Source: CAYPFY01 sp964410105 (lineage in GTDB: Bacteria > Bacteroidota > Ignavibacteria > UBA10030 > SZUA-254). From it: DNA of 64,000 nt. Each line of letters starts with the position of its first letter. The stretch's first letter is position 1. The translations under genes were made by a program, and so were the position numbers. Below, in pieces: positions 30,410-39,560 of this stretch. The notes beneath the pieces are model-generated. The model made no database searches. It was not told the DNA's origin and worked only from the letters and a program-made list of their open reading frames with translations. The stretch is from NCBI GenBank assembly GCA_964410105.1, contig CAYPFY010000014.1, forward strand, positions 1 through 64,000. Direction: 5' to 3'.

Positions 30410-32974
30410 ATGGCGTATCCGTTCTCGGCGATTGAGTCGAAGTGGCAGAAATACTGGGACGAGCGCGAAACGTTCAAAGTATCACGCGACCGCTCCAGGC
30501 CGAAGATGTATATCCTCGACATGTATCCGTACCCCTCCGGGGCCGGGCTCCACGTCGGCCACCCCGAAGGGTATACCGCGACGGATATTTATGCCCGTTT
30601 TAAAAGGATGAAGGGCGTCAATGTGCTCCATCCGATCGGCTGGGACGCCTTCGGTCTCCCGGCGGAGCGCTACGCCATGAAGACGAACATCCACCCCCGC
30701 ATCACGACGGCACAGAACGTCGATACGTTCAGACGCCAGATCAAGATGCTCGGTCTCAGCTACGACTGGTCCCGCGAGATCGACACGACCGACCCCGCGT
30801 ACTACCGCTGGACTCAGTGGATTTTTCTTAAAATCTATGATTCCTGGTACGATCCCCGATCGGATAAGGCGCGCCCCATCGGAACTCTGATCGAGGAGCT
30901 CGAGCGGAACGGCTCCCGCTCCGTTGATCCGGAAGGGGATCGCATCACGCCGGCGGACTGGCATGCCATGACCAGGAAAGCGCGTCAAGATTTTCTCTCG
31001 AAATTCAGGCTTGCATACATGGCCGAGATTCCAGTCAACTGGTGCGAGGCCCTCGGCACGGTGCTGGCCAACGAAGAAGTCGCCGAATGGACGGAGAAGG
31101 GTTATGCGGTCGAACGCCGCCCGATGCGCCAGTGGATGATGAGGATAACGGCCTATGCCGAGCGTCTTCTTGCCGATGGCAGGGAACTCGACTGGCCCGC
31201 GTCGACGCTTGAGCAGCAGAGAAACTGGATCGGCCGCTCCGATGGTGCCCTCATCGACTTTCCAGTCACAAACTCCGGGGCGAAGCTTACCGTCTTCACG
31301 ACGCGGCCCGACACGATTTTCGGTGCCACGTTCATGGTTCTTGCCCCCGAGCATCCGGCCGTCGACTCGATCACGCGGCCCGATGTGAGGAAAAATATGT
31401 ATGAGTACAGGGAAAAGACGAAGCTCAGAAGCGATATCCAGCGCGGCGCTGAGACGGTGAAAACCGGCGTTTCCACCGGAAGTTTTTGCACGAACCCAGC
31501 CACGGGACGGGAAATCCCGGTCTGGATCGCTGATTATGTGATGATGGGCTACGGCACGGGCGCCATCATGGGCGTTCCGGGACAGGACAAACGCGATTGG
31601 GAATTTGCCGAAACCTTCAACCTCCCCATTGTGAGAACCGTCCGGCCTCCCTCAGGGTGGGACGGTAAAGCGTACACGGAGGAAGGGCCGGCGATCAACA
31701 GCTCCAATGACGAAATCTCGCTCGACGGGCTCGATGTCCGGGCGGCGAAAGAGAGGATCATTTCCTGGCTCTCCCGCAAGGGATTTGGGAAGGAGAGCGT
31801 GCAGTATAAACTCCGCGACTGGCTGTTTTCACGGCAACGGTACTGGGGAGAACCGATCCCGATCATCCATCGTGACGATGGCACGATGGAGGTCGAATCG
31901 CGGCTCCCGCTGCTGCTGCCGGATCTCGGGAAATTCCAGCCCAGCGGCACGACGGAATCGCCTCTTGCCCTTGCGCGGGACTGGGTGGTGGTCCCCGGCG
32001 TGGGGAAGAGGGAGACCAACACGATGCCGCAGTGGGCGGGGTCGTGCTGGTATTATCTCCGGTATCTCGATCCGAAGAACAATGAGGCCTTCTGCTCCCC
32101 GGAAGCCGAGAAGGAGTGGATGCCGGTCGACCTCTATGTCGGCGGGGCAGAGCACGCCGTGCTTCACCTCATGTACTCGCGATTCTGGCATAAAGTGCTC
32201 TACGATCTCGGGCTTGTGAGCACCAAGGAACCCTTTGCCAGGCTGAGGCATCAGGGGACCATCCTCGGCGAGGATTCCCGGAAAATGTCCAAATCGCGGG
32301 GCAACGTCGTCAATCCCGACGATGTGGTGAAGAAGTACGGGGCCGACTCGATGCGTCTTTTCGAGATGTTCATGGGCCCCCTCACTGAATCGAAGCCATG
32401 GTCGACGCACGGAGTCGAAGGAGTCCACCGCTTCCTCAACCGCGCCTGGCGGATGATCATCGGAGAGGATGACCGGCTCCTTCCCTCGATCCAGGAAGCC
32501 GGGCTCGACCCGGCGGCCGACCGCCTCTTTCACCAGACGATCAGAAAGGTTACCGAGGACATCGAGTCGCTGAATTTCAATACCGCGATTTCTCAAATGA
32601 TGATTTTCGTCAATGAGTTTCTCCAGCGCGACCCCAAACCCCGGCACGTCATGGAGACTTTTGTCCTGCTGCTCTCCCCCTTCGCTCCCCACATGGCGGA
32701 GGAGCTCTGGCAGAGGCTGGGCTATTCTGAGAGCCTGGCCTATCACGCCTGGCCGCCGTATGACAGGGCAAAGACGGAATCGGACACGGTCGACATCGTG
32801 GTCCAGGTCAACGGCAAGGTCCGCTCAAGATTTCCGGCTTCGACTGACATCGACGAGGAGTCCCTGAAAAACCTCGCGATGAATGACGTGTCGGTGAAAA
32901 AATACTACGACGGCAAGAAAATCCTGAAAATCGTCGTTGTAAAAAATAAGCTCGTCAGCATCGTCGTCGGCTAG
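30410..32974 (+). CDS. leuS: Leucyl-tRNA synthetase
   Basis: An 854-residue class I synthetase. The HIGH motif is HVGH at 48-51 and KMSKS is at 625-629. The editing domain is present, with TTRPDTIFGATFM and the YGTGAIMGVPG region that contains the conserved aspartate of the proofreading site. An insertion near residues 145-185 (after KIYDSWYD) resembles those in LeuRS of spirochaetes and FCB bacteria. No clear Shine-Dalgarno precedes the ATG. Confidence 0.96.
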   Translation: MAYPFSAIESKWQKYWDERETFKVSRDRSRPKMYILDMYPYPSGAGLHVGHPEGYTATDIYARFKRMKGVNVLHPIGWDAFGLPAERYAMKTNIHPRITTAQNVDTFRRQIKMLGLSYDWSREIDTTDPAYYRWTQWIFLKIYDSWYDPRSDKARPIGTLIEELERNGSRSVDPEGDRITPADWHAMTRKARQDFLSKFRLAYMAEIPVNWCEALGTVLANEEVAEWTEKGYAVERRPMRQWMMRITAYAERLLADGRELDWPASTLEQQRNWIGRSDGALIDFPVTNSGAKLTVFTTRPDTIFGATFMVLAPEHPAVDSITRPDVRKNMYEYREKTKLRSDIQRGAETVKTGVSTGSFCTNPATGREIPVWIADYVMMGYGTGAIMGVPGQDKRDWEFAETFNLPIVRTVRPPSGWDGKAYTEEGPAINSSNDEISLDGLDVRAAKERIISWLSRKGFGKESVQYKLRDWLFSRQRYWGEPIPIIHRDDGTMEVESRLPLLLPDLGKFQPSGTTESPLALARDWVVVPGVGKRETNTMPQWAGSCWYYLRYLDPKNNEAFCSPEAEKEWMPVDLYVGGAEHAVLHLMYSRFWHKVLYDLGLVSTKEPFARLRHQGTILGEDSRKMSKSRGNVVNPDDVVKKYGADSMRLFEMFMGPLTESKPWSTHGVEGVHRFLNRAWRMIIGEDDRLLPSIQEAGLDPAADRLFHQTIRKVTEDIESLNFNTAISQMMIFVNEFLQRDPKPRHVMETFVLLLSPFAPHMAEELWQRLGYSESLAYHAWPPYDRAKTESDTVDIVVQVNGKVRSRFPASTDIDEESLKNLAMNDVSVKKYYDGKKILKIVVVKNKLVSIVVG

Positions 32975-32978
32975 CGGC

Positions 32979-33800
32979 ATGGGGCGCCTATCGGTCGTCG
33001 TCATCACCTGTAATGAAGAGCGGAACATCGAACGGTGCCTGAGGAGCGTGCAATGGGCCGATGAGATCATCCTGGTCGATTCCGGGAGCACCGACCGTAC
33101 GCTGGAGATCGCCAGAAAATTCTCGCCCCATATTTTTTCACACCCTTATGACGGGGACATCCCCCAGCGCGAGCGCGGATTCGCCCGGGCGGCGGGGGAC
33201 TGGCTGATGTATATCGATGCGGACGAGGAGGTCTCCCCCGAACTTAAAACGGATATCATCCGGACGGTGGCCGACCCGGGATCAAAACCGGGGTATTCGT
33301 TCCTCAGGAAGAGCATGATCTTCGGACGGTGGACGGAACACGGGGGATGGTTCCCGGACCATACTTTCAGGCTCTTCCGCAAAGACTCATACCGTCCCGA
33401 GCACGCCGAGGTGCACGGCGGTTTCACCGTCGACGGAGAGAAAGGGATCCTGGCCGGGCTTCTCTTTCACTATACATACGATTCGATCGAGCAGTATCTT
33501 TCAAAAATGAACGACTACACTTCTCTCGCCGTCTCCAACAAGATGAAGGGGGAGAGGAGTGACGCCCGGCTTGCCAAGATCATCCTGAGCCCCCTCTCAC
33601 ACTTCGCACGGAAATTCTTTTCGAACGGCGGATGGAAAGATGGCGTGCACGGATTCATCCTGGCGGCCCTGGGGGGAATCTATACCCTCGCCCTCTACGC
33701 GAAGCTGTGGGAATACCGCCGGCTCCTCCGGGAGGGATCCGCTCCTCCGATAACGAATGTTGAACTCCAGCGCGCGAAACGGCCATCAAACCTCTCCTGA
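32979..33800 (+). CDS. Family 2 glycosyltransferase, WaaE/KdtX-like (lipopolysaccharide core)
   Basis: A 273-residue GT-A enzyme. The N-terminus has VVVITCNEERNIERCLRSV and VDSGSTDRT, and the metal-binding region is YIDADEEV near residue 75, the pattern of lipopolysaccharide core beta-1,4-glucosyltransferases of the WaaE type. The sugar and acceptor cannot be told from sequence. The gene at 37588 is a paralogue. It lies four bases after leuS and overlaps the next glycosyltransferase. Confidence 0.85.
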   Translation: MGRLSVVVITCNEERNIERCLRSVQWADEIILVDSGSTDRTLEIARKFSPHIFSHPYDGDIPQRERGFARAAGDWLMYIDADEEVSPELKTDIIRTVADPGSKPGYSFLRKSMIFGRWTEHGGWFPDHTFRLFRKDSYRPEHAEVHGGFTVDGEKGILAGLLFHYTYDSIEQYLSKMNDYTSLAVSNKMKGERSDARLAKIILSPLSHFARKFFSNGGWKDGVHGFILAALGGIYTLALYAKLWEYRRLLREGSAPPITNVELQRAKRPSNLS

Positions 33801-34606
33801 CACTGGTCATCGCCGTCTATAACGCTCCCCGCTATCTTGAACTCGTGTTCGCGGGACTGGGGCGCCAGACGATGAAAGAATTTCAGGTTATCATAGCCGA
33901 CGACGGCTCCGGCCCCGACATCGGCCGGATCGCCGCGCGAACGTCGCTTCCGTTCCCTGTCGTGCACCTTTGGCAGCCCGACGAGGGGTTCAGAAAAAAC
34001 ATCATGCTGAACCGCGCGGTTGCGGCCGCGGAGACCGATTATCTGGTATTCATCGACGGCGATTGCGTACCCCACCGTCAGTTCATTTCCGATCATTGGA
34101 ATAACCGGACGGCCATGGGGCTCCTGTGCGGCCGGCGGGTGAATCTGGGGAGCGCGATGACCCGGGATCTGGGCCCCGAGATGGTCAGCTCCGGAGTTCT
34201 TGAAAAGTTTTCGGCCAAAATCCTCATCGACGGCCTTCTGGCACGAAGCAGCAACCTCGAGGATGGACTGCGGATCGAATCCCGCCTCATCCGGCGGATC
34301 CTTCACCGGAACCGAGCACGGATCGTGGGGTGCAACTTTTCAGTGGAACGCTCCTGGCTCGAAAAAATCAACGGGTTCAACGAGGACTACCTCGCCCCCG
34401 GGCTCGGGGAGGATTCGGACGTGGCAGTCCGGCTCGAGCTCCTGGGGGTCCGGCCGGTTCCCCTGCGCTACCTGGCCGTGCTGTATCACCTCTATCATCC
34501 CCCGACCGCCGTCGGGGAGGAGAATATGGGGTTATATCGCCGGACGGTGGCATCGCGCGATCCGGTGTGCGCTAACGGCCTGAGGAAACTCGTCGTCCGG
34601 CCATGA
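33797..34606 (+). CDS. Family 2 glycosyltransferase with C-terminal GT7-like domain; start codon not canonical
   Basis: The product has ADDGSGPDI, a metal-binding FIDGDCVPH and a C-terminal GFNEDYLAPGLGEDSDVAVRL, typical of GT2 enzymes with a galactosyltransferase-like end. The first strand TLVIAVYNAPRYLEL is encoded from about 33800, but no ATG, GTG or TTG lies between the in-frame stop at 33761 and GTG 33845. CTG 33797 overlaps the previous stop (CTGA) and would give MTLVIAVYN; I chose it. Starting at GTG 33845 would remove the conserved first strand. Confidence 0.7.
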   Translation: MTLVIAVYNAPRYLELVFAGLGRQTMKEFQVIIADDGSGPDIGRIAARTSLPFPVVHLWQPDEGFRKNIMLNRAVAAAETDYLVFIDGDCVPHRQFISDHWNNRTAMGLLCGRRVNLGSAMTRDLGPEMVSSGVLEKFSAKILIDGLLARSSNLEDGLRIESRLIRRILHRNRARIVGCNFSVERSWLEKINGFNEDYLAPGLGEDSDVAVRLELLGVRPVPLRYLAVLYHLYHPPTAVGEENMGLYRRTVASRDPVCANGLRKLVVRP

Positions 34607-36450
34607 GATCCACCTTTCGCACTTATCTGAGGATCGTCTCTTTTTCGCGGCCGTACTGGAAGCACATCGCTGCTTCCATCGCGTGCACGGTGCTCTTTTC
34701 GCTCTTCAGCGGAGCTTCCATCTATCTCTTCATCCCTCTCCTCGACATCCTCTTCCACCCCGAACGGGTGGCGGAACGTGCGCCCGATCTTCTCCGGATC
34801 CCGTTCGGACTTTCCGGGATGCTCGGGCGGGTGAAAGATCTGTTTCTCTCGTTCATTTTCTCCGGCACACAGCTCGACTCGCTTTTTCGCATCTGCGCGG
34901 TCCTGATTCTGATGTTTTTCCTAAAAAATCTCTTCGGATATTTGCAGTCGTATTTCATGAATTACGCCGAGGAGGGAGTGGTGAAGGACCTCCGCAACCT
35001 TCTCTACCGGCATCTCCATGACCTTCCCCTCGGTTATTTCACCAACGAGCGCACGGGGAAGCTGATTTCGCGGATCACCAATGACGTGGCAATCGTCAAC
35101 GGCGGAATCAGCGCCTGCTTCGTCACCCTGGTCCGCGAACCGCTCCTCATCCTGGTCTTCCTCGCCATGGCGTTCGCCCTGAGCTGGAAGCTCACGCTCG
35201 TCTCGCTGCTGGTCTTTCCGTTCGCCCTCTCGATCATCAGCGCCATAGCCTTCCGCCTCCACAGGGAGAGGGGGATAACGCAGGACCGGCTTGCCGACAT
35301 AACCTCCGTCCTCCAGGAGACGATTTCGGGAGTCAAGGTCGTCAAGGCGTTCGCCATGGAGGAATTCGAGAACCGGAAATTCGGCGACCGGACCCGCCGT
35401 TATTTCGCCTCCCTCATCCGATTGACCCGGATGAGGGACCTTGCCTCGCCCACGACGGAGCTTCTGAGCGTGATCGCCGGGGCCGTTATCATCTGGTACG
35501 GAGGGAGGCAGATCCTGATCGAGCACAGCCTTAATGCCAGCGAATTCATCAGCTTCCTGTTCATCATCTTTCAGATCATGGCGCCGATCAAGGAGCTGAC
35601 GAGCGTCAATAACCGCATCCAGGAGGCGAGCGCCGCCGGGGAGCGGATCTTTGAAATCCTGGACACCCGCCCGTCGATCCGGAACAGCGCGAACCCGAGA
35701 GTCCTTTCTCATTTCGCGTCCGGAATAGAATTTCGCGACGTTTCCTTTTCCTACGATCCTGCCGGAGAGACTATCCTCGACCGCGTCAGCCTGAAAATCG
35801 GAAAGGGAGAGGTCGTGGCCATCGTCGGCCCGAGCGGGAGCGGGAAGACGACGCTCGTCGATCTGATCCCGCGCTTCTATGACCCGATCGCCGGGGCTGT
35901 CATACTCGACGGCACCGACATCAGGGACCTGGATGTGCGCTCGCTCCGTGAGAATATCGGCATCGTCACACAGGAGACCATCCTCTTCAACGATACGGTG
36001 AGGAACAACATCGCCTACGGGCTCGAGGACTGTCCCGAGGAGCGAATCATCGCCGCGGCCCGGGCCGCCAACGCCCACGATTTCATCATGACGATGCCGA
36101 AAGTCTACGACAATCTCGTCGGGGAACGGGGCGTCAAGCTCTCCGGCGGCGAAAGGCAGCGCATCTCCCTCGCCCGCGCAATTCTGAAAAATCCCCCGAT
36201 CCTCATCCTCGATGAGGCGACCTCCGCCCTCGATACCGAATCGGAGATCCTCGTGCAGCAGGCCATCGATCGTCTGATGTCAGGGAGGACCTCGATCGTC
36301 ATCGCCCACCGCCTGTCGACCGTCCAGCACGCGGACCGGATACTCGTGCTCGATTCGGGACGGATCGTCGAAACGGGCAAGCATATCGATCTCATTGCAA
36401 ATCCCCGGGGGCTCTACAAGAAGCTCTATGACCTCCAGTTCCGCGACTGA
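34603..36450 (+). CDS. msbA: Lipid A export ABC transporter, MsbA-like (fused membrane and ATPase domains)
   Basis: A 615-residue half-transporter that probably flips lipid A-core across the inner membrane as a homodimer. Six spans fill roughly residues 20-330. The ATPase has Walker A GPSGSGKTT near 405, signature LSGGERQRIS near 510, Walker B ILILDEATSALD and the H-loop IAHRLS. The setting among core glycosyltransferases and a ligase supports the lipid A substrate. The start overlaps the previous stop (ATGA). Confidence 0.85.
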   Translation: MRSTFRTYLRIVSFSRPYWKHIAASIACTVLFSLFSGASIYLFIPLLDILFHPERVAERAPDLLRIPFGLSGMLGRVKDLFLSFIFSGTQLDSLFRICAVLILMFFLKNLFGYLQSYFMNYAEEGVVKDLRNLLYRHLHDLPLGYFTNERTGKLISRITNDVAIVNGGISACFVTLVREPLLILVFLAMAFALSWKLTLVSLLVFPFALSIISAIAFRLHRERGITQDRLADITSVLQETISGVKVVKAFAMEEFENRKFGDRTRRYFASLIRLTRMRDLASPTTELLSVIAGAVIIWYGGRQILIEHSLNASEFISFLFIIFQIMAPIKELTSVNNRIQEASAAGERIFEILDTRPSIRNSANPRVLSHFASGIEFRDVSFSYDPAGETILDRVSLKIGKGEVVAIVGPSGSGKTTLVDLIPRFYDPIAGAVILDGTDIRDLDVRSLRENIGIVTQETILFNDTVRNNIAYGLEDCPEERIIAAARAANAHDFIMTMPKVYDNLVGERGVKLSGGERQRISLARAILKNPPILILDEATSALDTESEILVQQAIDRLMSGRTSIVIAHRLSTVQHADRILVLDSGRIVETGKHIDLIANPRGLYKKLYDLQFRD

Positions 36451-37591
36451 ACGGGGGGCTCTTTTTTTTCTCCTGGTCGCGTCGGTGCTCAGCATCTCGG
36501 TGTCGATCGCTGCATCCTCGATCGCTTTCGGGGCCGCCGTGGGGGTGTATCTCTTCCTTTCGGTCCGTGATAAATTCATCCGGACCCCCCTCGACGCCGC
36601 CGTGATCGGCTATCTCCTCGCCGAGGCGCTGTCGACAGTCTTCTCCATCGACCGCCCCGCATCATTCATCAATATGAAGAGGCTCTTCCTGACCCTGCTG
36701 GTGCCGATCACTCTCGCCTCCATCGGGGACGAAAAGAGATTCCGGACGACGCTGCTGCTTCTCTTCGGGAGCGTCTCGGCCCTCTCGGTGTTCGAGGTCG
36801 GTTCCATCTCGGCCGCCGGGCTCGGGTCGGAACGCCTGGGGATTTTTCAGCACTATATGACGGCCGGGGGGATCAAGATGTTTATCCTGCTCCTGATGCT
36901 GCCATTCATCGCGGAAAGCTCGACTCCCCGGAAGTGGAGGATCCTTGCGGGTGCCGCCGCGATCCCGATCCTCTGCGCTCTCGTCCTCACCGAGACGCGA
37001 AGCTCCTGGCTCGGCCTCATCTCCGGAATCGCCGCCTACGCCCTCACCCGGAGACGGATCGTGCTCGTTCCGCTCGGGGCGACCATCGTCCTCTTCGTCC
37101 TCCTTGCCCCGGCACACTGGAAGGAGAGGGCATTCAGCATCGTCGATATCCATCACTATTCGAACGTCGACCGGCTCAACAGGTGGGTGGCAGGTTGGAG
37201 GATGTTTCTGGACCGGCCGGTGGTCGGGACGGGGGATATCGACCTTGGCCAGATTTACTCGCAGTACAAGGAGCCGACGGACCAGGCCCTGGGGGGTCAT
37301 CTCCACAACAATTTTCTCATGATCCTTGTGACGCTCGGGATCGTAGGGGCCTGCGCGGGCCTTTATCTTTTTGCAAGAATCCTGATCGTCGAACTCCGGG
37401 CCGCCGCGGCCACCCGCGGGTCCTGGCTTTATGACAATGCGGCAACGGGATCCCTCGCCGCCTACGCCGGTTTTCACGTGAACGGCCTCTTCGAGTGGAA
37501 TTTTGGGGACCATGAAATCGCCCTCCTCCTCTGGTTCAGCGTCGGACTGGCCCTGACGGCGGCGAACCTCGCAGCCTCCGAAAAAAAATGA
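36428..37591 (+). CDS. O-antigen ligase family membrane protein (WaaL/Wzy type)
   Basis: A polytopic protein of 387 residues with about ten spans. The periplasmic-loop signature LTETRSSWLGLISG and the later HLHNNFLMILVTLGIVG match the Wzy_C/O-antigen ligase family. Ligation of O-antigen to lipid A-core is the likely role, but polymerase activity cannot be excluded. I start it at ATG 36428, 23 bases inside the msbA 3' end; TTG 36395 is an alternative. Confidence 0.8.
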   Translation: MTSSSATERGALFFLLVASVLSISVSIAASSIAFGAAVGVYLFLSVRDKFIRTPLDAAVIGYLLAEALSTVFSIDRPASFINMKRLFLTLLVPITLASIGDEKRFRTTLLLLFGSVSALSVFEVGSISAAGLGSERLGIFQHYMTAGGIKMFILLLMLPFIAESSTPRKWRILAGAAAIPILCALVLTETRSSWLGLISGIAAYALTRRRIVLVPLGATIVLFVLLAPAHWKERAFSIVDIHHYSNVDRLNRWVAGWRMFLDRPVVGTGDIDLGQIYSQYKEPTDQALGGHLHNNFLMILVTLGIVGACAGLYLFARILIVELRAAAATRGSWLYDNAATGSLAAYAGFHVNGLFEWNFGDHEIALLLWFSVGLALTAANLAASEKK

Positions 37592-38355
37592 CGGCGATGC
37601 TCTCGGTTATCGTCATCACCCATGAGGAAGAGAGGAATATCGGGGAATGTCTGTCGAGCGTCGCCTGGGCTGACGATCTGGTGGTCGTCGACTCAGGAAG
37701 CCGGGACAGGACTGTGGAGATCGCACGAGAATTCACATCCAAAGTCTTCACCGCGGAGTGGAAGGGGTACGCTGCGACGAAGGAGCTCGCCCTTGCAAAA
37801 AGCTCGCACGAATGGGTGCTCTGGCTCGACGCCGATGAACGCGTGACTCCGGAACTTGCCGACGAAATCCGGAGGGCGATCGCGTCCCCGCAGGCCCCGG
37901 CCGGCTATGAAGTCGCGCGGAAAGCCTTTTTTCTGGGAAAATGGATAAGGCATTGCGGCTGGTATCCGGGTTACGTGGTACGGCTCTTTCGCAAGTCGCA
38001 CGCGCAGTTTAACGACTCCCGGGTGCACGAACGGCTGATTGTGCGCGGCGAGACGGCGCGGCTGAACCATCCGCTGACCCACTATACGGACGACTCGCTC
38101 TACCATTATTTCGAGAAATTCAACCGGTACACGACCTTGGCCGCCGAAGATACGCTTGAGCGCCGCGGGCCCGGATCATTCTCCCTGCTGGACCTCCTCG
38201 TCCGTCCCCCTTATCTTTTCGTCAAAATGTATCTGCTCCGCCTCGGGTTTCTTGACGGGATACACGGACTCATCCTGTCGCTTCTCTCGGCTTCGTATGT
38301 CTTTTGCAAATACGCCAAGTGCTGGGACCTTTCGAGAAAACGGCAGTCGGGTTGA
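37588..38355 (+). CDS. Family 2 glycosyltransferase, WaaE/KdtX-like, second copy
   Basis: A 255-residue paralogue of the gene at 32979: VIVITHEEERNIGECLSSV, VDSGSRDRT and LWLDADERVTPEL align in order with that protein, as do the shared WYPGYVVRLFRK/WFPDHTFRLFRK regions. It closes the lipopolysaccharide block and overlaps the preceding ligase gene as ATGA. The sugar it transfers is unknown. Confidence 0.85.
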   Translation: MTAMLSVIVITHEEERNIGECLSSVAWADDLVVVDSGSRDRTVEIAREFTSKVFTAEWKGYAATKELALAKSSHEWVLWLDADERVTPELADEIRRAIASPQAPAGYEVARKAFFLGKWIRHCGWYPGYVVRLFRKSHAQFNDSRVHERLIVRGETARLNHPLTHYTDDSLYHYFEKFNRYTTLAAEDTLERRGPGSFSLLDLLVRPPYLFVKMYLLRLGFLDGIHGLILSLLSASYVFCKYAKCWDLSRKRQSG

Positions 38356-38373
38356 TTTTCAGGGCCGTTTTTC
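38337..38373 (+). terminator. Terminator at the end of the lipopolysaccharide block
   Basis: AAAACGGC at 38337-38344 pairs with GCCGTTTT at 38364-38371, followed by TC. The loop of 19 bases contains the stop codon of the glycosyltransferase gene and the -35 box of the next promoter, so terminator and promoter are superimposed. Confidence 0.45.
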
Positions 38374-38380
38374 ATACTAT
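38352..38380 (+). promoter_or_regulatory. Promoter of the DUF1844-nadK-radA-rdgB operon
   Basis: TTGATT at 38352-38357, 17 bases, TACTAT at 38375-38380. The -35 box overlaps the TGA of the upstream gene. The predicted start near 38387 leaves a leader of about 18 bases before the DUF1844 gene. Confidence 0.55.
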
Positions 38381-38404
38381 GCTGAACACTTCTGATCACC
38401 CCTC

Positions 38405-38692
38405 ATGGCGAAAGAGAAAGACGATCTGCTCCTAACACAGCTGATCCTTATGTTTCAGACCGCCGCGCTTCAGCAAATGGGCAAGCTCAAGAATCCTCTC
38501 CTTGACAAGATCGAGAGGGATCTTGCCCAGGCGCAGATCTCGATAGACATGATCGACATGCTTCAGCGGAAGATGGGCCCCACTCTCACGCCGGAAGAGG
38601 ATAAGTTATTCCGTACCATCCTTCAGGAGCTCCGGCTGAATTACGTCGATGAGGTTTCGAAGGGACCCCAGAGCCCGCCTCCCTCCCCGTGA
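38405..38692 (+). CDS. DUF1844 family small protein
   Basis: A 95-residue helical protein. FQTAALQQMGKLKNP near residue 18 and the following amphipathic helices (LAQAQISIDMIDMLQRKMG) match the DUF1844 pattern. No enzymatic motif is visible and the function is unknown. Members of the family are widespread in the FCB group and other Gram-negative phyla. It is the first gene of an operon with nadK, which begins four bases after its stop. Confidence 0.75.
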   Translation: MAKEKDDLLLTQLILMFQTAALQQMGKLKNPLLDKIERDLAQAQISIDMIDMLQRKMGPTLTPEEDKLFRTILQELRLNYVDEVSKGPQSPPPSP

Positions 38693-38696
38693 CCCC

Positions 38697-39560
38697 ATGA
38701 CGTTCGGCATCATCGGCAACATCACCAAACCGGTCATCACGGAGGTTGCCCGCAATCTTCTCGGCTATCTCACAAAAAAACGCCTTCCCTTCGTCGTCCA
38801 CGAGGATCTCGCCGCCTGGCTCAAAGGTTCCCTTCCGGCCGTTTCTGAGGAGGACCTTCCCAGGCAGTGCACGATGGTCATCTCCCTCGGCGGGGACGGG
38901 ACGATGCTCACCGCGGCCCGGATCGTCGGGCCGCACCAGATACCGATACTCGGGATTAATCTCGGCAAGCTGGGCTTTTTGGCGGAAGTCTCGATCGCCG
39001 AAGTGGAGGAGTGCATTGACGATATTCTGAAAGGTAAATACCGGCTCGACGAGCGGATGGTCATCATGGCGAAGGTTTCGGGAGATTCCAGGGTGTACTA
39101 TGCCCTGAATGAAATCGTCGTCGATCGCGGTTCCTCGGCCCGGGTCATCGAGCTTGAAACTTCCGTGGATGACGACTACCTCGTGACATATTCGGCCGAC
39201 GGGCTGATTGTGGCGACCCCTACCGGCTCAACCGCCTATTCGCTTGCCAGCGGGGGTCCGATCGTGACTCCGCCCAGCAGGGTGATCACGATCAGCCCGA
39301 TCTCAGCGCACACCCTGACCGCACGTCCGGTCGTCGTCCCGGAGGAAGGGCGCGTGCGTATCAAGGTGGCGCAGCCGGCAAAAACAGTCCATATCACCGC
39401 GGACGGACAGGTCGAAGGGGCATATGATCCCCCCGTGGAATTCTCGATCGCGAGGGCCCCTTTCGTCGCGAAGCTCGTCAAACGGACGGACCGGACCTAT
39501 TTCGATCTTCTCCGCGCGAAATTGATGTGGGGAAGCGACCTAAGGATAACGAAAAAGTGA
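38697..39560 (+). CDS. nadK: NAD kinase
   Basis: A 287-residue enzyme that phosphorylates NAD to NADP. The glycine-rich SLGGDGTMLTAARI near residue 65, GINLGKLGFLAE, NEIVVDRG and TPTGSTAYSLASGGPIV are diagnostic. I start at ATG 38697 (MTFGIIGNITK); 16 more in-frame codons upstream overlap the DUF1844 gene. The stop overlaps the radA GTG. Confidence 0.95.
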   Translation: MTFGIIGNITKPVITEVARNLLGYLTKKRLPFVVHEDLAAWLKGSLPAVSEEDLPRQCTMVISLGGDGTMLTAARIVGPHQIPILGINLGKLGFLAEVSIAEVEECIDDILKGKYRLDERMVIMAKVSGDSRVYYALNEIVVDRGSSARVIELETSVDDDYLVTYSADGLIVATPTGSTAYSLASGGPIVTPPSRVITISPISAHTLTARPVVVPEEGRVRIKVAQPAKTVHITADGQVEGAYDPPVEFSIARAPFVAKLVKRTDRTYFDLLRAKLMWGSDLRITKK

